This document shows positions 11,495-20,998 of a stretch of 64,000 nt of DNA, one piece after another. A program made the position numbers and the translations under genes. The notes under the pieces are model-generated. The model was not told where the DNA came from, did no database searches, and worked only from the letters and a program-made list of their open reading frames with translations. The stretch is taken from positions 51,449,422-51,513,421 of the forward strand of contig CM019069.1 in the NCBI GenBank assembly GCA_009667805.1, given 5' to 3'. Every line of letters begins with the position of its first letter. Positions within the stretch are counted from its first letter, which is position 1. This DNA comes from Leptobrachium leishanense. Its lineage: Eukaryota > Chordata > Amphibia > Anura > Megophryidae.

Positions 11495-12248
11495 ATGAAA
11501 CATGGTGAGCAGTTTGCCACGCTCATACATCCTGTGTCCCAATTGAAGTGCTTTCTGGTCACCGTCATGGCTTCCGTACACGATACTGCTTCAAGAAGTC
11601 TAGAACACCCGCAAAGGAAGAAGCTGTGACCTGGTGGTAAATTACCAAACCTATTTCACAACGCGACTTGTAAGTTTAATGTTTGCTGAGCAGGACTTTG
11701 GAGGATATTAAATGTAAAAGGAACATTGTGTACCCGTTGTGTCGACTGTTTTGTGGCTTCGTCCACTTTTTGTTTAATGTGTATTAAATGGTATTACACT
11801 GTTAGTTGGCATTTTATTTCTGGATTTTCTTATAACACATATATAGATATGTATCCATTGATGTTATTATAAAGGAGTACCATTTGCCTTCCTGATTTTT
11901 CTTTTCTTCTATCACTGGTGTCTCCCTTATATTTACATATTACACCATATACTACACTTGGGTTTTGAAAAAGCCACTATTTTATTATATTTTATCACAT
12001 TATGCTACTTTTTTGTATGGTTTATCTTCGATGGTTTGGGTTCTCTCTAGGTGTAGTGAAAAATGATACAACATACGTATACAAATCACCCAAAAAATAC
12101 CAGAATTCCAAGCATTTCAAGACCTCCCAGCAACAGCTTGAGTATCAAACAGAAGAGCCAGTCACTCCATGGTGCAATAAAATGAGACCGGATTTATTCT
12201 AGCAAAGTGCAACGTTTCAGTTCCTCTTCAAACCTTTATCAAGCACTG
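11495..12248. other. Mostly unassigned, with a GAAACGTTGC repeat remnant
   Basis: No gene seen. Around 12196-12245, read on the minus strand, CTTGATAAAGG...GAACTGAAACGTTGC resembles the end motif of foldback or Penelope-like repeats. It is not delimited well enough to call an element. Confidence 0.45.
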
Positions 12249-12282
12249 TAGGTTCTGACTCGGCTGACTTCTTGGTATACTG
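12249..12282 (+). repeat. 34-bp direct repeat, left copy
   Basis: Begins TAGGTTCTGACTCGGC and ends TTGGTATACTG. It is identical to 13829-13862, 1.58 kb away in the same orientation, and lies immediately after the GAAACGTTGC remnant. Confidence 0.85.
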
Positions 12283-12382
12283 TTAAACATAACAAGGAAA
12301 AAAAATGTGTCATCTGCGCTTATTCCCATTATACCGTGTGAAACAAAACGCAATTAGAGGCTTTGGTTTCTATTAATGGCCA

Positions 12383-13620
12383 TTAACCCCTTAGTGACCG
12401 GGCGGTTTTACACAAATCCATCTTTTAGTGACCGCTGCTGTTTTTACGTTTCTGCGCTGTTAGTGTTTAGGTCAAATTTTCCTCTTACTCGTTTATTCAA
12501 CCCACACATATTATACACCCTTTTTCCCGCCATTAAATGGACTTTCTAGAAATACCATTATTTCCATCATATCGAATAATTTACTATAAAAAAAAAAATG
12601 AAATATGAGGAAAAAAATGGTAAAAACACACTTTTTTGTAATTTAATCCCCAAAATCTACAACCACCCAAAACGACCCAGGCTAAATAGGTTCAAAATTT
12701 TGTCCCGAGACTAGAAATACCCAATTTTTACATGCGTTTGCTTTTTAACCACTTCACTGCTGAGACAGTTCACCTATGTGCCCTGCGCTCATTCTGACCA
12801 TTTTGTGCTAATTATTTTTAGATGACAGCCTAGGTCCTATTTAATTAAACCCCCCCCAGACAAAAAAACTTAAAAAAAAAACCATTTTTTATTTTATTTT
12901 ATTTAATTTTTTTATTATTTTTTTTTCTTTAATTTTTTTTCTTTAATTTTTTTTAAAACCAAACCTGGTCATGTTTGGTATCATTTGAAAGGCCATAATC
13001 GGGCCTTTCAAATGATGGCAAATATGACCATCTAGCTGCCATGGATCGGGAGATAAAGGGATCCTTAGGATCCCCTTATCTCTACATGGCAGCTAGAGGG
13101 TTAACTGGCCCACTGACATCCTCACACATATGGTGAGGTTGTCAGTGGGTGGAGGGGGGACCTGGAGGCTTGGCTGACATCCAAGATGTCAGCCCCCCTC
13201 CCGGTTTGAATCGCGTTTTGGCGCCAATTGGCGCCGCAACGTGATCCGGCGGCGAAACGGTTAATGCCATACACCGCTGGAAAGGGGAGGCTCTCCCCTC
13301 TCCAGCGGTGGAAACGGCATCTCCCTAGCTTCAATGGTTGAGGAGATAGAAGGAGCCCCCCCCTCCCCTCCATTGAAATCCATGGGGACGCCTGCTGATG
13401 ACGTCACCACGCAGCGTGGCGACGTCATCAGCCTCGCCTGCCCATGTAAATCACATGGGCAGGCTTCCTCCCTGCCAGATCGCCGTGGGATCCGGCGAGG
13501 GAGGTGAGTATCGGGCGGGAGGGGGATTAGGCGCCGCTGACGTACCCTGTACGTCCGCGGGTCTAAGGGAGACCCGAGGACAGGATGTACAGGGTACGTC
13601 AGCGGCCCTTAAGGGGTTAA
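12383..13620. mobile_element. Composite of TTAA-target elements (TTAACCCCTTAGTGACC / TTAACCACTTCACTGCTGA)
   Basis: An outer start at 12383 reads TTAACCCCTTAGTGACCGGG. A second start at 12745 reads TTAACCACTTCACTGCTGAG. One right end is seen at 13617-13620 (CCCTTAAGGGGTTAA). The 12745-13620 part matches, in parts, the TTAA elements at 28264-30653 and about 56430-57288: the TTTGGTATCATTTGAAAGGCC hairpin, the GGGAGATAAAGGGATCC block and the GACGTCATCAG region. The outer element therefore appears broken by, or fused with, the inner one. No transposase is present. Confidence 0.65.
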
Positions 13621-13828
13621 GAGTGTAAGCTCACCGCCACGTCAAGGCACCTCTATTGAGGGTGAGTCCTAACCAAAAAATGAAGCCACAGGCTGCTGTG
13701 TAGCCAACCATAACTTGCCCATGCTGCTTGTCAGTCATGAGGTAGACTGGTGGGCTTTTATTTAAGCTCCCCCAGAAACAAAATCCCCTTTGGGATCAAA
13801 GACACGGAGCGCAATCATGCTGCAGTGA

Positions 13829-13862
13829 TAGGTTCTGACTCGGCTGACTTCTTGGTATACTG
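13829..13862 (+). repeat. 34-bp direct repeat, right copy
   Basis: Exact second copy of 12249-12282. The enclosed 1,546 bp hold the composite TTAA element. Confidence 0.85.
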
Positions 13863-13923
13863 GGTTGTTCACTTCTATATACACATTTTATTTCTGGTTC
13901 TTTTGATCTGTGTATCCTATAGT

Positions 13924-14073
13924 TCAGAGATCACCAACCTTTGCCCAATATATGTCTTGAAACTACGTCTCCCATGATTCTCAGGTACTGATTCGATTGA
14001 CTGACTGTGCCTTATGAGAAATGTAGTTTAATCACATTTGGTGGGGGGGGGGCAATGTTGCCGACCCCTGCTA
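13924..14073. mobile_element. hAT-like MITE (GGGTCGGCAACC family)
   Basis: Degraded left end CAGAGATCACCAACCTTTGCC; intact right end TTGCCGACCCCTG. Flanking octamers CTATAGTT and CTATAGTG match at 7 of 8 positions, as expected for hAT. Contains an internal G run near 14041-14051. Confidence 0.7.
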
Positions 14074-14271
14074 TAGTGCTTTCTCCTGCAGGTTCAGTGG
14101 AAAAAATTATCCCATACCTTTTTTCAAATTTTTTTTATAACGCATCATCTTTTTAATATAATAATGCAATTCCGGAAGAGTTCACTGTAATAAGAATAGT
14201 CCGGAGCAATGTGTTTTTTTTTACTGTGATTAGGGCATGATTTGTTTCCACTTTTCTAAGTCATATGTTCC

Positions 14272-14405
14272 AGCCAGGGGTCCGCAACCTTGGCCCTCCA
14301 GATGTTTTGGAACTACTGATAATAGTCAACCTTGTTAGTGGCTGAGCATTATGGGACATGTAGTTCCTAGACATTTCAAGGGTCAAGTATGCTGACTTTG
14401 CTCAA
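14272..14405. mobile_element. hAT-like MITE remnant (GGGTCGGCAACC family)
   Basis: CAGGGGTCCGCAACCTTGGCCCTCC at the left and CATTATGGGACATGTAG in the mirrored arm. The right TIR is decayed. Confidence 0.6.
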
Positions 14406-14489
14406 TCCTTTCTCTAATCCATGTAATACAGTATACTGCCTTCAAAAGGCCATGTGCTACACTGAACTTATTTGTCTCCATTCACTTCC

Positions 14490-14985
14490 CTTTAGATTGT
14501 AAGCTCTTTGGGGGACCTCATGTCTCGATCTGTCTTGCCCTAATTTATTGTAACCCCTGTACCGCACAGCAGAATATGTTGGCACTAGGGATGTGCATGG
14601 CTGAAAAATTTGTTTCATTTCGTTTAGCTACGTTTTTAAATAATTTCGTTTCGTATTTCGTTTCGATTTGAAAGGTCAAATCGATTTCAAATTCGATAGT
14701 TGATATCCATTTGTTAGTTCATTTCAAATTCGAGTTGATATCAATTTGATAGTTCATTTCAAATTCAATAGTTTATCAATTATTCAAATTTTCTTTTATG
14801 ATGATGACACAGTGTAAAACTAAATAAATTTGTTATATACCGTTTCGTTCCGAATAACGAATCGATACGATACGAATTCGAAAGTACTTCCGAAATACGA
14901 ATTATCAAATTTCGTTCCAAATTCAGAATTTTTTCCTAAACTAATGCACATCTCTAGTTGGCACAATACAAAGCATAACAATCAT
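14490..14985 (+). mobile_element. L2-like 3' end or L2-mobilised SINE tail, split by a hAT MITE
   Basis: AGATTGTAAGCTCTTTGGGGG is followed by CCCTGTACCGCACAGCAGAATATGTTGGC, a tail widely shared by L2-type LINEs and their SINEs. The hAT MITE at 14586-14956 sits in the tail, which resumes as GTTGGCACAATACAAAG. Confidence 0.5.
14586..14956. mobile_element. hAT MITE with perfect 8-bp TSD
   Basis: Ends TAGGGATGTGCATGG and mirrored AATGCACATCTCTA. TSD GTTGGCAC is exact at 14578-14585 and 14957-14964. The 371-bp interior is dominated by TTTCGTTTCG and mirrored CGAATACGAA words, the same subterminal vocabulary as the 4,974-bp element at 52949-57922. It looks like a deletion derivative of a related element. 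Confidence 0.9.
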
Positions 14986-15050
14986 TTCAGCACAGTATTA
15001 AATGGAGAAACTGAAATGGAGATGGAATTTTCACACAATTCAAAAGCTTC

Positions 15051-15503
15051 TGTCAGGGATCAGTACCTGTATGTGCGCAAGACCCTTCTCTGCATGTATG
15101 CATACTTGAAAAGTGCTGCCTCAGACCTGTCCAGCACTGATAGGGGTTAAACCAAAGTGAAACACCAAACACACACCACACCCTCTTGTCTGTCTGTCAA
15201 TAAGAGAAACTCCCTCCTGTGCAACTTGGCTTTGCATTGACAAGTCAACCCCTGTGATATTCAGACCTGCCTTTCTGTTTATGCTGACCACCGTGTACCA
15301 GACCCTGCTATACCAACTGACCTTGTTTCCTTGCCGCCAGCCCCTGATCTACAGACCGTCCTGACTACGCTTTCTCTTCACCCCTTTGTACCACGCCATG
15401 GACTCATACCTGCATCAGCCAGCCTCTCGTAAGGTACAACCTGCATATCCCTGCCTAAAGGGCTCTAACCCCTCGAACTTGGGTCCCACCACGGCGTATG
15501 CCA
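15051..15503 (+). repeat. 5' LTR
   Basis: 453 bp. It shares CATTGACAAGTCAACCCCTG, CAGACCGTCCTGACTACGC and the 3' GGCGTATGCCA with the 3' LTR. It is followed directly by TTGGTGCGG, which may be a remnant of a tRNA primer-binding site (usual TGG start), but the LTR terminus is deleted there. Confidence 0.8.
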
Positions 15504-15965
15504 TTGGTGCGGAAGGAAGATCTGGCACGATTTGAGGAGGCTCTGTACATCAGGCAAGCTGCAATATTGCCCAAGACCGCACAGTTAACACTGACAGTGA
15601 CTCCCATCACTCCCAGCCAGCAAGTATCTCCATCTCCCTGGCAATGTTTCCCACAAGACCCCGAGTCAGAGGACTGGGACACTGTGGACTCAGATGGGGA
15701 GCCTCAGCTGCAGACCACTCGGCGCTCCAGGGGATCCCTGGGTCAACGCACTACGTATGTGGGGGCGCTCACCACTCTTCCCCAGAAGAAACCCGGGCAG
15801 AACTGCATACAGCTCAGTGACTCCTCCTGTGATGAAAAGCCTGAAGAAACTGAAGTTCCTGCAGTAGTGCCACCTCATCGTGTGGGCACTGTTTTGACGG
15901 ACGATTTTACTGTCAGAACACCCTGGAGGGCGAGACCTGTAACGCTTCCAAAGCCAGAACTCTAA
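15498..15965 (+). CDS. Unidentified 155-residue ORF inside the LTR element
   Basis: The single open frame between the LTRs, starting at ATG 15498, which overlaps the last bases of the 5' LTR. Residues 1-20 (MPLVRKEDLARFEEALYIRQ) look helical and charged. The middle is rich in S, P, T, D and E (for example PESEDWDTVDSDGEP, about 54-68). The C-terminal third is proline-rich with basic patches. I see no zinc knuckle, protease, RT or integrase motif. Directly downstream another frame encodes a basic RRQRKKR stretch (about 15970-15990), so a frameshift may have cut off a basic tail. Possible explanations are a degenerate gag or a captured sequence. Function unknown. Confidence 0.4.
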   Translation: MPLVRKEDLARFEEALYIRQAAILPKTAQLTLTVTPITPSQQVSPSPWQCFPQDPESEDWDTVDSDGEPQLQTTRRSRGSLGQRTTYVGALTTLPQKKPGQNCIQLSDSSCDEKPEETEVPAVVPPHRVGTVLTDDFTVRTPWRARPVTLPKPEL

Positions 15966-16309
15966 GACGCCAGCGGAAGAAACGTATTCAGTCTCACAAT
16001 ACAAGATCCCTGGCTGGAGAGTCTGAAGACATGGTACAGGTTGCCCCTCTGCCTACGTGAGCACAATGTATTCTGGTGCCCTTGACCCCTATCTGTGCCC
16101 ATCTGTTTCCAGGTCTCTCCGTGATTTTGACAGTTCTACGTGTTCAGACCCTCTACATGAAGAACCATGACCCTATACAGTCCAGGGATCCTTTGTCTTC
16201 CCCACCTGGGACCAGGTAGCAGCGAAATAGACTTATTCCTCTTGCCCGCAGGTGCCCAGCTTCGAGTCAAGTTAGGATCGTCCTGACGCCTCTCCTTTGG
16301 GGGGGATTC

Positions 16310-16767
16310 TGTAAGGGATCAGTACCTGTATGTGCGAAAGAACCTGCTCTGCATGTATGCATACTTGAAAAGTGCTGCCTCAGACCTGTCCAGCACTCAT
16401 AGGGGTTAAACCAAAGTGAAACACCAAACACACACCACACCCTCCTGTCTGTCAATAAAAGAGAAACTCCCCCCTGTGCAACTTGGCTTTGTATTGACAA
16501 GTCAACCCCTGTGATATTCAGACCTGCCTTTCTGTTTATGCTGACCAGCATGTACCAGACCCTGCTATACCAACTGATCTTGCCGCCAGCCCCTGATCTA
16601 CAGACCGTCCTGACTACGCTTTCTCTTCACTCCTTTGTACCACGCCATAGACTCATACCTGCATCAGCCAGCCTCTCCAAAGGTACAACCTGCATATCCC
16701 TGCCTAAAGGGCTCTACCCCCTTGAATTTGAGTCCCTCCGCGGCGTATGCCAGATGCCACCCTGACA
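16310..16767 (+). repeat. 3' LTR
   Basis: 458 bp, TGTAAGGG...CCACCCTGACA. Its last 20 bp (TGCCAGATGCCACCCTGACA) are found, inverted, at the start of the solo LTR at 35746. The two LTR families therefore share a terminus. Confidence 0.8.
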
Positions 16768-17882
16768 CTTATTTGTTTGTTCAGTTTCTAGAGATGCAGC
16801 CGCACGAGTCCTGTTGGCGATGCTCTGTTTAGGCAATGGAAAGGATTGTGTTTTGCGAGACAGCTTTCAAGGTGACAGCAAGAACGTGGAAGGATAACAG
16901 ACGTGATGATGTTTCGACAAGATGTGGCTTGATATTCCACCAAGTCCTAAATCGATACTCCAGTTTTCTGTAGTATTTTGCTTATTTCCATACGACACAG
17001 TTACTTGGTCTAACAAATAATATGTATTATACCATTCAGTCAAGTGAAGGAAAATAATCAAAGCCGGCATAAGAGTAAGCTGCAATCCACCAGCAGATAA
17101 ATTACACCCAACGCCGGTCTACACGCGCTCATAGCAAATGTAATTTCATGTTAATCTGGGGGGAAAAAAAGATATAATGGTAGAAAGTCCCATCAGCCCT
17201 TCAGGGACTTCACAAGACAGCTTTGCTCTCATGGTTTAATAGGAGACTTACAGACACAATGGAAGTGAGCGGCGAGTGGCGTCCCATGAGGCAAGGTGCA
17301 CATGCAGTCAATTATGCAAGCAAGTGGAATTTAAGAATACATTTCTTGTATGAGGTGAGATCTCCCCTGGGAATTAGGGTCTCGCCTCCAGATGCCCTTC
17401 ATTTTGCTGCAGGAGAATTCCAGGTTCGCCTTCCAGATATCTGACCTACACGGCAAAGTCAGAAGCAATGCTACCTTTTAAACAATGCCCCTAAAATGTA
17501 TGCGTCAGAAGAAAGGACCTTTATTTTCTAGCTGAGCTGGTTAACCTTTGGCACACCATTGTTTGTGGGATTCTTCTCGTGATGCTCTGCCAATCATATG
17601 AAGCGCTAGAGAACCACAGATTAGCCATCACTGTCATGTATCTGTTTAGGCTTTAGATAAAATAAAATAAAAATGAAAATGTGTTAAAAAAATATCTGTC
17701 AGAAGACAGCATACCGCTTCTGCACTTTTTTTGTGCTGCTTTATAGATGAGTAACGGTAGATGTCAATGCTCAGACAAGATCTATAGTCCATGTAAATGA
17801 TGCTTTATTCCCACAACAATCATTTTTTATGTAACAGATATTTGTGCTTTGAAGCTAGATTATCATTCAATTTTATATTAAA
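16768..17882. other. Stretch without assignable features
   Basis: No gene or transposon ends recognised. Short open frames only. Confidence 0.5.
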
Positions 17883-17897
17883 TATATATATTAAATA

Positions 17898-18892
17898 CCT
17901 CAATTGAAAAAATGGTAAGTGCCCACGGTATGCACCACCACCGGAATCCCCTAGCTAGGCCAGATGGTTAGTGGTTTCCCCTAAACCAAAAAAATTATAA
18001 ATATATACGTATCTGGTCAGCGGGAATCACAACGCTTCGGGGTTCAGATGGCTCCCATAATAACATCATCCATATGGGTACATATAAGAAGCAAGACAAA
18101 ATAGCATTTATTGTTGTAGTGTGTCACATTCTGTATGTAGAGTCTAATTGCATGTCATAGATCCACTCACAAAATTAGAGCCCTATCACTGGCTCTGAGT
18201 GGACCAACGCATCTGGGTATGTTTTCAGGAATCTTCTCGCGTAACCCACACGTTATGGATCTCTCGCCTCAACAATATGTGTAAGGAAGATGGAAAACAA
18301 AAGATCTCCTTGTGCAGATCCAATATTACACAATTTATAAATTGATCATATAGTGATTTTCCACTCACTTTTGTTGGAGCTTCCAGGTCTGAGGAAGAGA
18401 GGTCACACTCTCGAAAACTTGTCTTTTAAATAGAAAGTCCCTGCATGCTTGGTGGTTTTTTGGATTTGGCCAGAAACAAATCCATATGCGCTTCACCTCG
18501 AGCTTGGATAAGCTCCAACAAAAGTGAGTGGAAAATCGCTATATGACCAATTTCTAAATTGTGTAATATTAGATCTGCACAAGGAGATCTTTTGTTTTCC
18601 ATCTTCCTTACAAATATTGTCGCGGCGAGAGATCTATAAGGTGTGGATTACCTGAGAAGATTCCTGAAAACATACCCAGATGCGTTGGTCCACTCAGAAC
18701 CAGTGATAGGGCTCTAATTTTGTGAGTGGATCTATGACATGCAATTAGACTCTATATACTGAATGTGACATGCTACACCAATATATGCTATTTTGTCTTG
18801 CTTCTTATATGTACCCATATGGATGATGTTATTACGGGAGCCATCTGAACCCCGAAGCGTTGTGATTCGCGCCTACCAGATACGTATATATT
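17898..18892. mobile_element. Palindromic retroelement, family P1 (copy 1), 15-bp TSD
   Basis: An exact 15-bp duplication, TATATATATTAAATA, lies at 17883-17897 and 18893-18907. The insert has an asymmetric left tail (17898-17990, with GGTTAGTGGTTTCCCC). Then come two arms of about 390 bp that are near-perfect reverse complements: about 17994-18382, ending CTCACTTTTGTTGGAGCTT, and about 18510-18892. The 127-nt loop holds a hammerhead-like motif at 18389-18416. No open frame is long enough for a protein. Tail and arm sequence recur in the element at 29429-30246. A TSD this long indicates target-primed retroposition, not a cut-and-paste DNA transposon. A Penelope-like origin (inverted pseudo-LTRs) is inferred. 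Confidence 0.75.
18389..18416 (+). ncRNA. Hammerhead-ribozyme-like motif
   Basis: CTGAGGA, one A, then a 5-bp stem GAGAG/CTCTC with a GTCACA loop, then GAAA, followed by ACTTGTC. This has the conserved hammerhead order CUGANGA-stem II-GAAA. The extra A before stem II and a weak stem III (GAAAACTTGTC) depart from the consensus. It may be a decayed ribozyme or only a resemblance. Confidence 0.35.
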
Positions 18893-18984
18893 TATATATA
18901 TTAAATATTCTGTTTACCTTTAGAATTACCAAAGATGTAGAATTGTAAGGCATGCTTATTATTTCTTCATCCATCTAGGTCCTC

Positions 18985-19075
18985 CTAACAGGCCAGGTTT
19001 ACCAGAAATCTGAAGCACTGCACCGGTGAAATGATTTGCTGCTCAGTGATTGCAATATTCAGTCTGCAATTCACC
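18985..19075. mobile_element. hAT MITE remnant (related to 26528-26712)
   Basis: CCAGGTTTACCAGAAATCTG followed by TGATTTGCTGCTCAGTGATTG matches the interior of the hAT MITE at 26528-26712. The TIRs are lost. Confidence 0.55.
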
Positions 19076-19100
19076 AAAGTACTCTATAAATGTGGCCTCT

Positions 19101-20692
19101 TAGAAACATAGAAACATAGAAAAATGTCGGCAGATAAGAACCTTTCGGCCCATCTAGTCTGCCCAATTACATGGATACTTTACCTGGATTTATCTTTTGT
19201 TTAGGATAGCCTTATTCCTATCCCATGCTTGCTTAAATTCAATTACTGTTTTGGCCTCTACCACTTCTACTGGAAGACTGTTCCATGTATCCACCACCCG
19301 CTCAGTAAAATAATGCTTCCTGATGTTACTTTTAAACCTTTTCCCCTCTAATCTAAGACTATGTCCTCTTGTTTTGCTATTTTGTTTCCTTTTAAATATA
19401 CTCCCTTCCTCTACCTTGTGGATTCCCTTTACGTATTTAAATGTTTCTATCATATCTCCTCTGTCTCGTCTTTTTTCCAAGCTGTACATGTTAAGATCAT
19501 TAAGCCTTTCCTGGTAACTTTTCTCCTTCAAGCCGTACACCATTTTAGTAGCCCTTCTCTGAACTCTCTCTAAGATGTCTATATCCTTCTGGAGATACGG
19601 TCTCCAGTACTGCACACAGTACTCCAAGTGAGGTCTCACCAGTGCTCTGTACAGTGGCATGAGCACTTCCCTTTTCCTACTGCTAATACCTCTCCCTACA
19701 CAACCAAGCATTCTGCTAGCATTTCCTGCTGCTCTATTACATTGACTACTTACCCTTAGATCCTCTGAAATAATGACCCCTAAATCCCTTTCCTCAGATG
19801 TTGAGGTTAGGACTGTATCAAATAGTCTATATTCAGCCCTTGGGTTTTTACGTCCCAGGTGCATTATCTTGCACTTATCCACATTAAAACTCAATTGCCA
19901 CAACTCCGACCATTTTTTTAGCTTACCTAAATCATTTGTCATTTGGCTGATCCCTCCAGGAACGTCAACCCTGTTGCAAATCTTTGTGTCATCAGCAAAA
20001 AGACATACTTTTCCATTAATACCTTCTGCAATATCACTAATAAAAATATTAAATAGAATGGGTCCAAGTACTGACCCCTGAGGTACCCCACTGGTAACAA
20101 GACCTTGCGCCGAATAAACTCCATTTACCACAACCCTCTGTTGTCTGTCACTCAGCCACTGCCTAATCCATTCAACAATATTGGAATCCAAACTCAAAGA
20201 TTGCAATTTATTGATAAGCCTTCTATGCGGAACAGTATCAAAAGCCTTACTGAAATCTAAATAAGCAATGTCTACTGCACCACCTGTGTCTATTATTTTT
20301 GTTACCCAATCAAAAAAATCAATAAGATTAGTTTGGCATGATCTCCCTGAGGTAAACCCATGTTGTTTCTGATCCTGTAATGTATGTGTTTTTAGATGTT
20401 CAACAATCCTTTCCTTTAACATGGTTTCCATTAATTTCCCTACTACTGACGTAAGACTAACTGGCCTATAGTTCCCTGATTCCTCCCTACTACCCTTCTT
20501 GTAAATAGGCACAACATTTGCTAATTTCCAGTCTTCTGGGACGACTCCTGTTAACAAGGATTGGTTAAATAAATCTGTTAACGGTTTTGCTATTACATCA
20601 CTGAGCTCTTTTAATAATTTAGGGTGGATCCCATCAGGCCCCATTGACTTATTTGTCTTTACTTTAGACAGCTGCTTTAGACCAGTCCAGGG
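19101..20692 (-). mobile_element. CR1-clade LINE, 5'-truncated
   Basis: On the minus strand it runs from within ORF2 near 20692 to a short 3' UTR. The UTR has CAGACTAGATGGGCCGAAAG and ends in repeated CTATGTTT units at about 19101-19125, typical of CR1 3' tails. The endonuclease half of ORF2 and the 5' UTR are missing. A second 3' fragment of the same family lies at 6086-6312. Confidence 0.9.
19190..20644 (-). CDS. CR1 ORF2 fragment: reverse transcriptase and C-terminal region
   Basis: 484 uninterrupted codons counted from an internal Met; the frame stays open upstream to about 20690 (reading ...LSKVKTNKSMGPDG). It copies element RNA into DNA at a nicked target in the nucleus. Visible RT landmarks in order are MGPDGIHPKLLKE (about 1-13), GNYRPVSLTS (about 57-66), AYLDFSKAFDTVPH (about 127-140), SGVPQGSVLGPILFN (about 185-199) and the catalytic FADD (about 217-220). 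The CR1-like C-terminus has ERVVDTWNSLPVEVVEAKTV. The N-terminal APE endonuclease is absent through 5' truncation, so this copy cannot move by itself. The lack of stops suggests a young insertion. Confidence 0.9.
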   Translation of the reverse strand: MGPDGIHPKLLKELSDVIAKPLTDLFNQSLLTGVVPEDWKLANVVPIYKKGSREESGNYRPVSLTSVVGKLMETMLKERIVEHLKTHTLQDQKQHGFTSGRSCQTNLIDFFDWVTKIIDTGGAVDIAYLDFSKAFDTVPHRRLINKLQSLSLDSNIVEWIRQWLSDRQQRVVVNGVYSAQGLVTSGVPQGSVLGPILFNIFISDIAEGINGKVCLFADDTKICNRVDVPGGISQMTNDLGKLKKWSELWQLSFNVDKCKIMHLGRKNPRAEYRLFDTVLTSTSEERDLGVIISEDLRVSSQCNRAAGNASRMLGCVGRGISSRKREVLMPLYRALVRPHLEYCVQYWRPYLQKDIDILERVQRRATKMVYGLKEKSYQERLNDLNMYSLEKRRDRGDMIETFKYVKGIHKVEEGSIFKRKQNSKTRGHSLRLEGKRFKSNIRKHYFTERVVDTWNSLPVEVVEAKTVIEFKQAWDRNKAILNKR

Positions 20693-20705
20693 TTAGAAAC
20701 ATAGG

Positions 20706-20998
20706 TCAAGTCCTAGAAAAAGAACTGTGGGAACTCACAAAGATGTCTGTCTCCAGTTAGCAATTATCATCTCACACTTAGCACAAACCCACTCAATCCT
20801 GATATATTTATGTATATATGTGGATTTGAGAAAAAATATGATAAATTCTATATTTATTGTGACTTAACGGGGAAATATATGATTGTACACTGGAATACAA
20901 GCTTTATAATATGTGAGACCAACAGGAACTCCGTTCCCTCTGTAAAAATAGTGGCGGAACTGTGTTCCCACGAGTTCCCCCTCGACTTGTCCCCTGTA
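20706..20998 (+). mobile_element. hAT-like MITE (CAGGGGTCAAGT family, copy 2)
   Basis: GGTCAAGTCCTAGAAAAAG at the left, ATATGTGGATTTGAGAAAAAAT and AACTCCGTTCCC internally, GACTTGTCCCCTG at the right. It matches the copies at 35525-36198 and 59430-61318, without their inserts. The left tip is degraded next to the CR1 5' end. Confidence 0.65.

Larger units (their letters stand above)
15051..16767 (+). mobile_element. Non-autonomous LTR retrotransposon (TRIM/LARD-like)
   Basis: Two long direct repeats flank 806 bp of internal sequence. The left LTR starts TGTCAGGGATCAGTACC at 15051 and the right LTR starts TGTAAGGGATCAGTACC at 16310; they stay nearly identical to ...GGCGTATGCCA. The right LTR ends GATGCCACCCTGACA at 16767, giving TGTCAGG/CCTGACA inverted tips. 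The left LTR lacks this last 15 bp. A purine tract (GGGGGGGA, 16299-16306) precedes the right LTR. Flanks CTTC and CTTA may be a decayed TSD. No protease, reverse transcriptase or integrase is present, so mobilisation would need a partner element. Confidence 0.8.

Noticed and set aside
18389..18416. Calling the motif a working hammerhead ribozyme
   Set aside because: An extra A precedes stem II and stem III is weak, so activity cannot be claimed from sequence; reported only as hammerhead-like.
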